Origin: Neurospora crassa OR74A | Lineage: Eukaryota; Ascomycota; Sordariomycetes; Sordariales; Sordariaceae | Reading direction: 5' to 3' | Length of the DNA stretch: 64,000 nucleotides | Assembly (NCBI RefSeq): GCF_000182925.2 | Contig: NC_026507.1 | Span: forward strand, 2,356,001-2,420,000 | Shown: positions 34,130 through 44,607 of the stretch, one piece after another | Layout: each line of letters opens with the position of its first letter | How positions within the stretch are numbered: the stretch's first letter is position 1 | Notes under the pieces: generated by a model | Database searches by the model: none | What the model was told of the DNA's origin: nothing | Seen by the model: the letters and a program-made list of their open reading frames with translations, nothing else | Translations under genes and position numbers: made by a program

Positions 34130-34200
34130 CTTTGGTATAGATCTTCTATATCACCTTTCGGCCTACGAACGCTCAAGCTCTAAATGCATGGGCGTCTCAA

Positions 34201-34860
34201 TTACTATCATAATTACTTATAATATCTATATTATATTTTCCTTCGGTTGTTTATTAGAAGTCTAATACCTACTATATTAATATTTACATATATATTAATT
34301 TATTTATTTATTTATTGTTTACTACAACGTTCGATTATATATATTATACTCAATTACCGCTAGGCGGGCAATATATAGTATAAGGGTCGAGGTACAATAT
34401 AAGGTAGTATGGCGGAGGAGAGGGATCGATATTTAGGAAGTTCGGGGTAGGTTATACGCTGGGTGTAGGTAGTTAGTGGGTATATAAATAGAATATAAAT
34501 TTATAGTATAGTGGTTTGTATAGTTTGGGTTACTAGTGTTGTACGATTGATCGCGATTTCCCTAACGTGTTGTAGTGCGACGGTCGCTCGCGTAAGGTCC
34601 TTCCTACTTTTGAGTCGGTTGTAGTATAGAAGTTTAATTACTCTTACTAAATATAGATCAACACTACGGTCCGCGGACCGCAGTATCTATATAACCGTCT
34701 GTACACGGAATTTCACCAATATACTGGAAAGAACAATGGACCGTTGGGCGACCGTTGGGCGACCGTTCCTTGAGATGGGGGTTCGGCAGCTATGTTCTCG
34801 AATTTCGGCATTCTTCTAGAAATTAGGATATTTTATTAGAGTAGAATTCTTCCCGACTTT
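34201..34860 (-). other. Gypsy-2 protease-RT linker region, partly unmutated
   Basis: From about 34800 to 34450 the minus strand is readable with few stops (EHSCRTPISRNGRPTVAQRS, then VRVIKLLYYNRLKSRKDLT and RATVALQHVREIAINR). It is GC-richer than its surroundings and contains a 14-bp perfect palindrome CGGTCCGCGGACCG (34667-34680) and an 11-bp tandem unit GACCGTTGGGC (about 34738-34770). From 34201 to about 34450 I see only AT-rich sequence with a (TTTA)n-like run near 34300. No RT motif is present. Confidence 0.4.
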
Positions 34861-35392
34861 GAAGTTTCAAGATTAATCTAATTTCTAATTGAGGGGAAAT
34901 AGTAGCTTGGAGTATATTAGGTTAATAAGAACGTTGTTTTTTACTAATTGTATATTACCGATAATTATGTTGCGTTTTACATTTGTTAAAATAATTTATT
35001 AATTGTTGATTTCAAAATTCTGGATTTTAATATATCCCTTTTGGAAGATACTAATTGAATTAGGTTGGGCCTTTTTATGGTATATAATATATTTAAAGTC
35101 GAATTTATTATAAAGGGGTAATTTTAATACTTTTCGTAATTCGCAAGCGAAGAATAGATTTATAATAATATTGGCGTTGGTTCTAGTATCAATAAGGGTA
35201 TTGAAAATTGTAATAGTAATTCTATTGAGTACTATACTATATATTACGAGAAAGGAAGATTTTCCCTCTAAATAATTGCGGAGATCGAAATCTAAATATT
35301 ATATATTAAGGATATCCGTTGTAATAAATACCTTACCCTGGGGGGGGACTTGGCTTAAAGTATTCAATTTCCTTTAACGGTATCTAAAGTAA
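34860..35392 (-). pseudogene. Gypsy-2 aspartic protease, dead
   Basis: The minus strand gives ITIFNTLIDTRTNANIIINL, with D-T-G changed to D-T-R (35182-35193), then FACELRKVLKLPL and later NIIIGNIQLVKNNVLIN near 34.9 kb, matching the second conserved block (D/NIILGxxWLxxHxVxID). Retropepsin of a Ty3/Gypsy-type polyprotein. The upstream part joins gag only if LINE-3 is removed. Confidence 0.75.
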
Positions 35393-35406
35393 TATTTTTA
35401 GTATTA
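35393..35406. repeat. LINE-3 target-site duplication, left copy
   Basis: TATTTTTAGTATTA; the right copy at 38703-38716 is TATTTTCAGTATTA, one C/T difference in 14 bp. Confidence 0.88.
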
Positions 35407-38400
35407 AATAAAGGTCTTATTCCCTATACTATAACTATAGCGCCTTATTGGCATGGGGTCCTTCTCCAATTCTCTAGAGGGGAAAACCGTACGGCGTTAA
35501 GCGCCGTCGGATAAAAACCCCTAGCTTTATTCGGCCGTAATTCTCTATACTATTCCTACTTTACTTATAATTATAATAGTTCTCACCTACTGTTATAGCA
35601 AACTAATTTCGTCCCTCTTACTACTATATTATTCTAATACTAAAATAATAAAGATAATAGGAATAGGACTAAATTTAATGCGCTGCCTCCCTCGCTGCCT
35701 CTTTATTTTACCCCCTACTATACCTTCCTCCGCCTTCCCTCCGCTTCCCTATCCCATCTTCCTATTTACTACCCTATTCCTCTGCCTCTTTACTCCATTT
35801 ATCAATACATCCGCCCTATTATTTACTCTCCTACCCTACGGGTCTACTTCTATTTATAATAATATAAAAACCCCTTCCTTTTATTTATATAATCCTCTAT
35901 ATAACGCCCCTTCCTAATCCTCTTCCCCTTTCTTCCCTACTATAATTTTTAATAAAATAATTTCCTCCGGCTATCATTACCCTAACCTAATTACCTTAAT
36001 TTCTAATATAGAAAGTCATTCCCTTAATATATCCCTAAGTTCTACGTCCCTTATAATTTTACTTTTAGAGCTTATATTCTTTATCTATAATTTCTATAAC
36101 TTCCTTAATAGTCGTCCTCCTCCGAACCGGTATAATTTCCTTCTTCTTCCTCCTTAATTCTTATATTAATTTAATTAATATTATTTGTAAGATTCTTTAT
36201 TTTTACTATACTCTAAATCTTATTTCTATCCTACGCTTTAATAATAAATTCAATTCCCTTAATACTTTTTATAAAATTATTACTAAGAAGATTTACTTTA
36301 GTTTAGCAATTGATAAATCCCTTATTCTCTATATTCTCTTCCTTTTATTATTATTTAACTTCTATCCTAACTAGTAGTACTTAGAACGCTACTTACGCTT
36401 ATACCTATAAAATATATATATTAAACGTTCCTATTGGCCTTTATAACGCTTATAATACTATTTAAATAATAATTATTATTATAGTATTAGGTAATTAGAA
36501 TAGGTTTAATTGTAATTTAGATGCCTTCGTTTGTACTATTAATAATTTCGTTTATTATATATATATACGTTTAGAATAGGACGAATTACTTATTAACTAC
36601 GAATATTTTCCTTATACTATTAGTTATAACCTTATTAAATTTTAGTGAAAGGGTTATTATAAATTAATTATAAGAAATTTCCGTTATAGTTATATCCCTT
36701 CTCTTTTTAGCGGTAATACTATAAAGCTAATTCGGATTATATTCGGTTTTAATCGTAGTACTATCACTTTTATACGTATTATATCCGGCGGTAGCAATTT
36801 TACTATTCTTACTTATATAATCTTTAGTTCTAGTAGTAGTAATTCTATTCCTAATAGTCCTATAGTTATTAATATTCCCGGCCGCCCCCTTATGAATAAT
36901 AATTAAATTTAATAGCGCTATAAGGTTATTGCGAATTAGGTTCGTATAATAGAATTGTTAGAATAACTTTTTAAATACAATTGAGCGCTTATTAAATAGT
37001 ATTCTTCGGTTCTTACTATAGTTATAACTTAGATAATTCCTATAATTAATATAATTATCTCCTCTCTATTTCCGCCCTTTTATTCTAATATTATCAATAT
37101 TCTATATTCTTCTTAGGAGTACTTCGCAATTTCTTTATATTATTCCTCTTTTAATTCGATTACTAAATAATACTCTTTTAATTTCCTTAAGTTTAACGTT
37201 TATAACAGGATTCTTTTAATTTTAGTTTTATTGTTTAGAAATCCTTAGAATTCTTCTTTCGTTAGTAATTAAGCTTTTAAGTTTATTTAAAAATTAGTAT
37301 CTGTATTAAAGCAATTTAGGATAATATAAACGAAGGTCTCCTTCTTAAATTTATAGGCGTAAATAGGGGTTAGGACGTCCAATACTTTCCTTTAGTAAAG
37401 AAAAGCCTAAAGGTTAATAATTTCCGTCCTAGTTTAGATAAGGAGGGAATTCTTCGTTTTAATTAATAGGTATAATTCTTCTTTGTTTTCTTCTAGTTCT
37501 CAATATCTTCCCTTCTTCTTCTTTATATTAACTATATATTACTAAATAATTTCTCTATTAAATTTGGGGGTAAGGTTAGCAATAGTAAATTTGTACTATC
37601 GCTTTAATTTTACTACTACTACTACTAAATAGTAATTATAATATAATACTTATTCCTAATTTATTATATCTTCTAATTATTCCTCTTAGTTAGCGGTTAT
37701 TAGTTTTAGGACTTATAATAGAGGTAGTAAAATCCCTAATTCTAGGGGGGGACTAACTACTATGGCTAATAATTTCTCTGTCGGCGCCTATACTTCAGCC
37801 TACTAAATTTTAATTATACTATTCTCTAATTTATTAGTAGGTAACCAACCTCTCGACTGTTATATTTAAATATAATTAGAAATTTAAACTATTATCCCTC
37901 GAACGAGTTAAATTTAATTTATTTGGGTAAACCCTTTTTTAAAGGCCTAGACTCCTTTATCAAAATAAAAATTAAGTAGTAAATAGAATATTTCCGTCTC
38001 TAGGTTTCTTACCGGCGTAGTTTTATATACCCTAATAATAACTCTTAAATATTTAATTTAGTATTTTACTAGTCTAATTACAATCCTTTATAGTTTTCTA
38101 TAAATTTTAGTTAGTTAGTAAAATACTAAAGCTCTATATATAATAGCATCACGAATATATTTGGTATATATTTCTTTTACCCGAATAAAGGAGTAACCTT
38201 ATATTTTTACTATTAGTCTCACAAATATATTTATTTAAGTTATTATTTTTTATTTTACTATTTCCGTATAAACTTTGTAATTGAGCTTACGGTTTAGCTA
38301 GACTCCTAGGAATTGTATTAATTCCGTCGGTTGAAGTATAGTATCCCCGAATTGGAGAGTTTCTATCCTTAGTACTTTTATTCGTGTAAAATATATTAGT

Positions 38401-38702
38401 TCCGTCTTAGTTGCTTCGAACTCTATACCTCTCGCTCCTGCCTATTCCGAGTATACTTCCTACGCTGCTTGTAGTGTCCGGTAGTTTTCTTCGGTAGTGC
38501 GGGCTACCGCTACGATGTTAGTATCGTCTGCGAAGCCGACTGTGATTGTATTCGGCATTGTTGCTAGCTTCCGGTATAATAGGGTAATAAAGAGAATAGA
38601 TAGAATAGGGGAGAGGGGGGAGCCTTGTGGTACGCCTGCGGTGATCGCATAGGGGCGGGACGTCTCGTCGTCGAAGAAGAGGGAACCTCATCTTCCGGCG
38701 AC
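35407..38702 (-). mobile_element. LINE-3: 5'-truncated Tad-like LINE, minus strand
   Basis: Same family as LINE-1 and LINE-2: the 3' UTR with CCGTACGG and GGGAATAAGACC is at 35.41-35.60 kb. The element stops inside the RT domain at its 5' side (38702) and is bounded by a 14-bp target duplication. The 5'-most 300 bp (about 38.4-38.7 kb) are almost free of RIP and show intact coding sequence, while the rest is saturated with TpA. It separates gag and protease of Gypsy-2. Confidence 0.92.
35650..38700 (-). pseudogene. LINE-3 ORF2 C-terminal part (RT to C-terminus)
   Basis: On the minus strand, AGVPQGSPLSPILFSLFITL lies near 38.63-38.57 kb and VGFADDTNIVAVARTTEENY at 38540-38481, with both catalytic Asp of the FADD motif intact. 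Downstream, ELMYFTRTKVLRIETL and IQFLGVWLNRKLNYK are readable before RIP stops dominate. This is the best preserved RT sequence in the window and identifies the LINE family. The RNase H domain cannot be resolved. An open plus-strand frame at 35678-35917 is a shadow in its C-terminal end/UTR. Confidence 0.85.
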
Positions 38703-38716
38703 TATTTTCAGTATTA
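38703..38716. repeat. LINE-3 target-site duplication, right copy
   Basis: TATTTTCAGTATTA, partner of 35393-35406. Confidence 0.88.
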
Positions 38717-40588
38717 GAAGAAATAAATTTATTATTATTAGAGAACGGAGCGTTAAGTAAATCCTTAACGTTCGAAGAATCCTTACCCTAAAGAGTATTA
38801 GCAATAGAATTTAAATAAGTATTGAAGCATTTTAAAACCTTTTCCTTGTAGGGGTATTCGCTATTTATATATCCCTTCTTATAATAATTAAAATAATAAC
38901 CTTTACGAATAAACTCCTTTATTCCTTCGGGAGTAGGACGTTCGAATATTAGTATCTTTACTATAGCCTTAGGGACGCTAGTACTAGCCTCCTTAGAGTT
39001 CTTATTGCAATAAAAACTTTATCTTCTATTATATTAATAATTCTTTTAGGCATCTATTTGGTTGCCTTCATTAAGCGAATTAAGAAGGAGAATATGGTTG
39101 TTGAATTCTTTAAAAGAATCTAAGTAAGTAGAGTTAGCTATTTAATAGAATTCCTTGGTAATCTTATAACGAAGGTTACTCTTCTATTAGTTATACGTAT
39201 GGCGGTACTAGCTAATTAAATATTGGAAAGTATTTTTAAAAGTTTAAAAGTACTTATTGTATTGTATTTTTAAGTTATTGAATTCTATAAGAGTTTTCCC
39301 GTAGGCATTATAATTATAATATTCCTCCTATAAGTACTTTGATAATTCGTTAGAACTAATTAAATGGTTAGGGTAGTTAGTATTTAAATATAGGAGTAGG
39401 GCTTGGGCCACATTATTTATTAAACAGTTAATAATATAACTAAATTTTTAATAGTTATTATTAAAATAGTCGGTATTAACCTTAAATTTGATTTTAATTT
39501 AATAGTATTAAATATCGAAAACTACCTTAACTTCCGTATTATTATTATAGAACTTACTAGTATTGTCCTCCTTAGCAAAACGCTTACTATTAATAAAACG
39601 AACGGTAGAAGTAACCGTAGTAGTAAACGTATTAGAGCAGGAGCAATAGTTGCGGGAGTTAGGCGAGTTAAGTAGGCTACTATTCTTTGAACTTTTAGAA
39701 GTTACGGACTTATTAGAATCTCCGTCGGAGTCGTCCGGGTCGCTACCACCTGCGACTTTATTAATAGTATTAGAATTATCTTTAAGGTAGTTGATGGATG
39801 TTTTTTTTTTTTTCAAATTGCTAATTCTCTACGAGGGTTTATTAAAAGCTAGTATTGGAAGTATGGCAGTTCGTATCGGAAACCGGAGAGTTAGGGTCTC
39901 CATTAGTAGTTTTCTAGGATAGACCAATTATCATAGAATTAAAATAATTAACCCAATTCTTTGAAATATAAAGATCCTTATTAGTACGATTAAATATATT
40001 AATAAAGTTATTAGATTATTTAATAGCGCGTACAAGGGAAGTAGTACAAATATATATTTTTGAGAATATACTTTTTAGCGAAGTTTAGATTAAGGCAACG
40101 AATTAATCATAGATTATAGGACTATCGAAGGACTTGGTCTTAATATCGCCTTTACCTTTAGAGGTTATAGGGGTAAATAGTATAAAGGCGTCTCCATTAC
40201 AATATATATAGTTTAGCAAACTATAAAGGCGTTCCTTCAAATTATAAGTAGGCACATCCTTATTAAATAAGTAGTATACGTAATATGCGATAGGTTAAAT
40301 ATAGTTAAAATAATACTTATAGAGCTCCTTAGGGGAGAGGTTCGATAAATCGAACTCTTTATTGATGTTATTATTATTTTAACCAATTGTATAGGAAGCG
40401 GTATTTTAGAAATCGGGGCCGATAAATTCGTTAGGATCGAGGGACTTACGTCCAACCTTAGAGGGGGGAAGCTTGCCCGCCTTAGGAGCGTACTTTCTTA
40501 AACTATTAGAATTGAAATAAATATAGCGCTATTGTACGGCTTTAATATTATTACGAACTATCATAGCGTCGGTTGGTTTCTTTGTCAT
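38717..40588 (-). pseudogene. Gypsy-2 gag, dead
   Basis: ATG at 40588 on the minus strand opens MTKKPTDAMIVRNNIKAVQ. The frame then runs, with TAA/TAG as Gln, for about 620 codons. Middle parts: SKVGRKSLDPNEFIGPDF and LSPKELYKYYFNYI. An acidic Ser/Asp linker (GGSDPDDSDGDSNKS) lies at about 39.7 kb in a stretch that is still open (39508-39816). Helical capsid-like segments follow. The C-terminal zinc knuckle is at 38851-38901: GYYFNYYKKGYINSEYP, where CX2CX4HX4C has its Cys and His codons turned to Tyr. About 600 residues plus one knuckle fits a Gypsy gag. Confidence 0.75.
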
Positions 40589-41340
40589 TGTCAATTTAGT
40601 CGTTAATTAATTCAATCTCCTCTTCGGAGGCCCTTAAAGGAATGGGGCAATTATAATACGCTACGTATCGAATCCTCAATTCACCCTAATTGTTCGTTCT
40701 AATTACTATACCGCTACGCTGTAGCCTTTATTAATAGGATATTTAATACCGTCCCCGGTAGAGAGATAAGTCGTAAATAGTATAAAGGTACGTAATAGGC
40801 GACATAGGGATATAGTATTGTTCATGTTCAATATAGAATTTACATTTAAAGAGTAAATTAAAAGGTAAGAGTTGTGCGGGCAGCTAGGCTGGAAGATATC
40901 CCTCTAGAACTAATACGCCCGGACTACTCTCCTTATTTAATCTACAACTAATCAAATCGCTTGTATTATAGCGATCGTGCAACGCAGCTATGTGCCTGGG
41001 CATGGTTATGGAACCGGTGGGGCTGAGCTATAACAATAACAAATAGCGATTTATTTTTCCTAATTATCGTGTTTCTCAATATATTAACGAACACAATCCT
41101 ATTACCGGCAACTACATATTTTGTTAATTATTTACGCATTATAACCTGATTTCTTAGTATAAAGTTCATTATTTTTGCAATAGTATAACCGACCGTCTAA
41201 ATCACATAACTTATAATTTCTGAAAACGGGACTCCTATCTATTATATTTTGGGAAGTGATAGTAAAAATAACAACCGGCCAACTACACTAACCTCAACTA
41301 ATCCTAATCTCCTAACGTAATCTACTAATAATAATAATAC
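40589..41340. other. Gypsy-2 leader / candidate 5' LTR and Helitron 5' flank
   Basis: Between the gag start and the first readable Helitron codons. A GC-richer island at about 40.95-41.035 kb (GCAACGCAGCTATGTGCCTG) may be an LTR tip. From 41.04 to 41.34 kb nothing is readable. I did not find a Helitron 5' tip resembling TTGAGACGCC here, so that end of the Helitron is unknown. Confidence 0.4.
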
Positions 41341-44300
41341 TAATACTCAACCTAACAAAGAAGTACCCTACTTCTTCTACCTAGTATATAAATTAATACG
41401 GCGGCTTATTAATAAAGATCCTATTACTAGATTTCATATTGTATATATTTATACTAATCTAAATTAAAACGTCCGAGAAGAAAATAAAGTCTATTTCACT
41501 TGTTCTTAAGACTTTTAATAGATAAATCTCTGTAATAAATATAGTATTAAATATAATTATTATAGAGAATATTGGGGATTAATATATAAAAACGAAGTAT
41601 ATAATAATAATTACAATAATAAACCTAATAACTTCTACTATTTCAACGATAATAATGATAACCTATTTTACATTAAAACCACGCCTCTAAATACGTAATC
41701 CTCTTAATAGTTCAAGCGCTATATTCGATATTCATAACTTTATTTAAGACTATAGCCTTTTATAGACTTAATCCCAATCCCAGTCCTAATACTAACGTAA
41801 AGCTTTATAATAGAAATAAGGTCGGTTACGTAGTACCAAATTACTATAGCTACCTCGGCCTCCCGGCGCTTAATTCCTAGGCTTAGTGGGTATTAAATTT
41901 GAGCGTAACCCTGTATTCAACAGCGATATAAATACGCGGACTTTTACTGATTAGGATTATTAATATATTCTTGATTATTAAATTACAGTAGATACCAAGA
42001 TTATAGAAGAGTATTAGCGTTGTAAAGAAGAGTAGTTCAATTTAAAGCTTATTAGGGTTGGCGACTATAATATTTGTAAATAGTATTAGCGTATCAATAC
42101 GGACCTTCGGCCGGACGAGCCTTTTAAATATACTACGGCTAATGAGATAGACTTTGATACTTTCAGTCCTAATACCGAGGAATACTAATTACTACCTTTT
42201 AATTCTATAGAGGAAATACTTATTATACGAATTCATATTTATATTAGTAAGTTTCTTTTACTTCTACTAATAGTTTTATTAATATACTAATATTCTGACT
42301 AAATATTTATACTTTCGGCCCCCAGTAATTAAGGTATAAGGGTTCTTGAATTAACTTCCTTTATAGTATTTCTCACATTTACTACTAAGTACCTAAATTA
42401 CCTTAAGAAATTAATATCGTTTTACACCGGCTACGAAATATTTAAAACTACCCTAACCTCAACCGTATATTTAAAGAGTTTAAAATTAACCAGTATAAAA
42501 TTAATATTCAGCTTCGATTTTTAAAGGACTACTACCTTAGGTATAAAGATATTAAAATTATATAAGAGCGATTCAATACCTTACTACAAGATAGGAATAT
42601 AATAAATAATATAGTTAATATCCTAATAGACGATATTATGATTAAAGACTTCAATGTATTATAAGAAGAAAAATTCGGGGAGATCTTACGAGAAACTAAT
42701 AAAATAGAGGTTAGTCTAGTATTTAATATACTCGGTAGTACTTTTGGAAATATCAATTAATTCAACGTATAGCTTTATAACAATTATATACTAAACCCCA
42801 ATTTTCTACTAATTTAATTTAGAATACCCCGGATAATTAATAATTAGGTTAAGTACTACGACCTGTAGGTTAGTAAAAGGAACCTATAGGTCCGGTTCCC
42901 GCTCCGGTTCTAAATTCTAATTTAGATCCCAATCCGGCTCCAACTCCGGCTCCGGCTCCCCCGCACAAACGTTACTATTTTCAATAAAGCCCTCTTTGTA
43001 GCTAGCCGATTAATGAATTCCGGTACAACTAGGTATTACTATCTTAGGTATTTCCTAGTCTTTATTTATATAGCTAAACTAAATATTTTAATCCCCGTAT
43101 GAGGAAGGTTGAATACGATATATATACCTATTTACTATCCAATACGGTAGTATAATAGTCGATTTGCCCGGTACGAGAAATTTCGATATATTACGTTTAA
43201 TTCCCGAATACGTAGCTAAGTATATAGTAAAAGCGCTTTTTATATCCGCAATTCTAAATTCAACTCTAAAATATTGGTTAATTAATAATAATTTAAAGAA
43301 TCTTTCGAGGCTCAATTTAAAGAAGCCCAAAATCTTCTTAATTTAATCATACAATTTACTAATACTATTTGAAATACAAAATCCTACTAAATCTAGAGAT
43401 CCGGTAAATTAGCTGCCTATATTGAGTTTTTACGTATATTAACTATATTTTTAACTTTAAGTACTACCGATTTATATTAGGAAAATCTAGCAAAATATAA
43501 ACTTAACTATAAATAATAATTAACTTCCAATAATAATAATCGTTATAATATATCTAAGACTAGCATTCTTAATAACCCTTATATTGCTATACATTATTTT
43601 ATTCGTCGTTTCAAACTATTTAAGGAATATATATTAATACCCAAATCTAAATTCAATAACAACTAATAGCGGCTGGAATTCCAGGTACAAGGTACTAGCT
43701 ACATTTATAGGATATACTAAGTGAATAATATTATTACCCCGGATTTAACAAATTTAGAAATTCAACGAGAAATTACTAAACTATAGGGTTTATATATTAC
43801 CGCATCGAATTCTATACTTGAAGGTATTAAACAGCCAATTGAAATTTAATTTAGTGAGGGTGAAAATCTAGGAGGCCCACCTCCGGGTACTACAGCTAGG
43901 AATTAATATGATACCTGGAATTAACCAATACCTATCAATTATCCTCCAAAATATTATAATAAACGTAATAATACTTTAAATAGAAGGATAGATACCATTG
44001 AGCCTACTTTCAAAAAGCTTACAATTATAATTAACCGTATGTAAAAACATATCTGTAGTAATACTTATTGCCTCCGAATACGCCGATAAGTCCGAATACT
44101 TCCTAGAGACCGGCAAATTCCGGGTCTCAAACTCCCCGTCCCTAAGCAAAGAATTTACCACTTTCATTTTACTAAGAAGCTTTATAAACATCCTCTACTT
44201 ACTACCCGCATTAACCTTTAGTTCTAACTATTCGATAGCTAACGAAATAATAGTATTTTCAACTAATACCATCCTCTTATTACACTTAGGTAGATAGCTA

Positions 44301-44607
44301 ATACGAATGTTCAGCTATATACTAATATAAATACTATACTTAATTACGTAACTAAATATATTTCTAAGGCTCAGAAACGTACTGAGTCTTATACTAAGAA
44401 TGTAATAAAGATTATCCTTCAAATTACAATTAAAAATCTAATTAAGCAATTTACTACGAAGTTTATAAATAGACTTATTACTAAAAGGAATTGGTCAATT
44501 CAAGAAGTCTACCACCTTCTTCTCAACCTTCCTCCTTATAAAAGTAGTTGTATAGTAGTTATAGTAGACTACCGCCCTCGAAATAACCGAGGTATTATTA
44601 TTTATAA
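41340..44607 (+). pseudogene. Helitron Rep (HUH nuclease) part, dead
   Basis: With stops read as Gln: EVPYFFYLVYKLIRRLINKD near 41.37 kb; helical N-terminal parts at 42.5-43.3 kb; then the conserved block near 43.58 kb (NPYIAIHYFIRRFKLFKEYI), LEFQVQGTSYIYRIYQV (the HUH motif at about 43698-43712, HIHG in the family, YIYR here), RIQKHICSNTYCLR near 44.04 kb, and LNYVTKYISKAQKRTESY near 44.35 kb with both Tyr of the YxxKY motif kept. The Rep domain nicks and joins single strands. Loss of the two His by CAC-to-TAC would abolish activity. It ends at the MULE target site. Confidence 0.85.
44600..44607. repeat. MULE target-site duplication, left copy
   Basis: ATTTATAA, repeated at 47627-47634. The length (8 bp) fits MULE elements, which usually make 8-10 bp duplications. 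Confidence 0.9.

Larger units (their letters stand above)
23742..34200 (-). mobile_element. Helentron-like element, copy 3, split by a chromovirus
   Basis: Minus-strand copy: the 3' end is at the left (AATACAGTT, then hairpin stems CCCCTGG/CCAGGGG at about 23751-23777) and the 5' end at the right (GGCGTCTCAA, 34191-34200). The two halves, 23742-24535 and 34130-34200, join to about 865 bp, matching copies 1 and 2 (852 and 859 bp). The break lies between ACGACCTTTGG and CCATGGACC of the intact copy 2, and the 5 bp ACGAC are duplicated around the inserted LTR element. It contains three CCCTAA units at about 24090-24108, a poly-A run (poly-T in its own sense), and box A/B-like sequences of a different type from copies 1 and 2. 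Confidence 0.88.
34201..41035 (-). mobile_element. Gypsy-2: LTR retrotransposon relic (gag and protease), minus strand
   Basis: Minus-strand gag starts at 40588. Protease and a linker region lie at 35.3-34.3 kb, and the element is cut at 34200 by Helentron-like copy 3. LINE-3 (35407-38702) separates gag from protease. A less mutated, GC-richer stretch at about 40.95-41.035 kb, starting TGTTATAGCTCAGCCCC in the minus sense, is a candidate 5' LTR tip, but no second LTR was found to prove it. RT and integrase are absent from the readable part. The family is inferred from the DTG protease and gag zinc knuckle. Confidence 0.65.
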
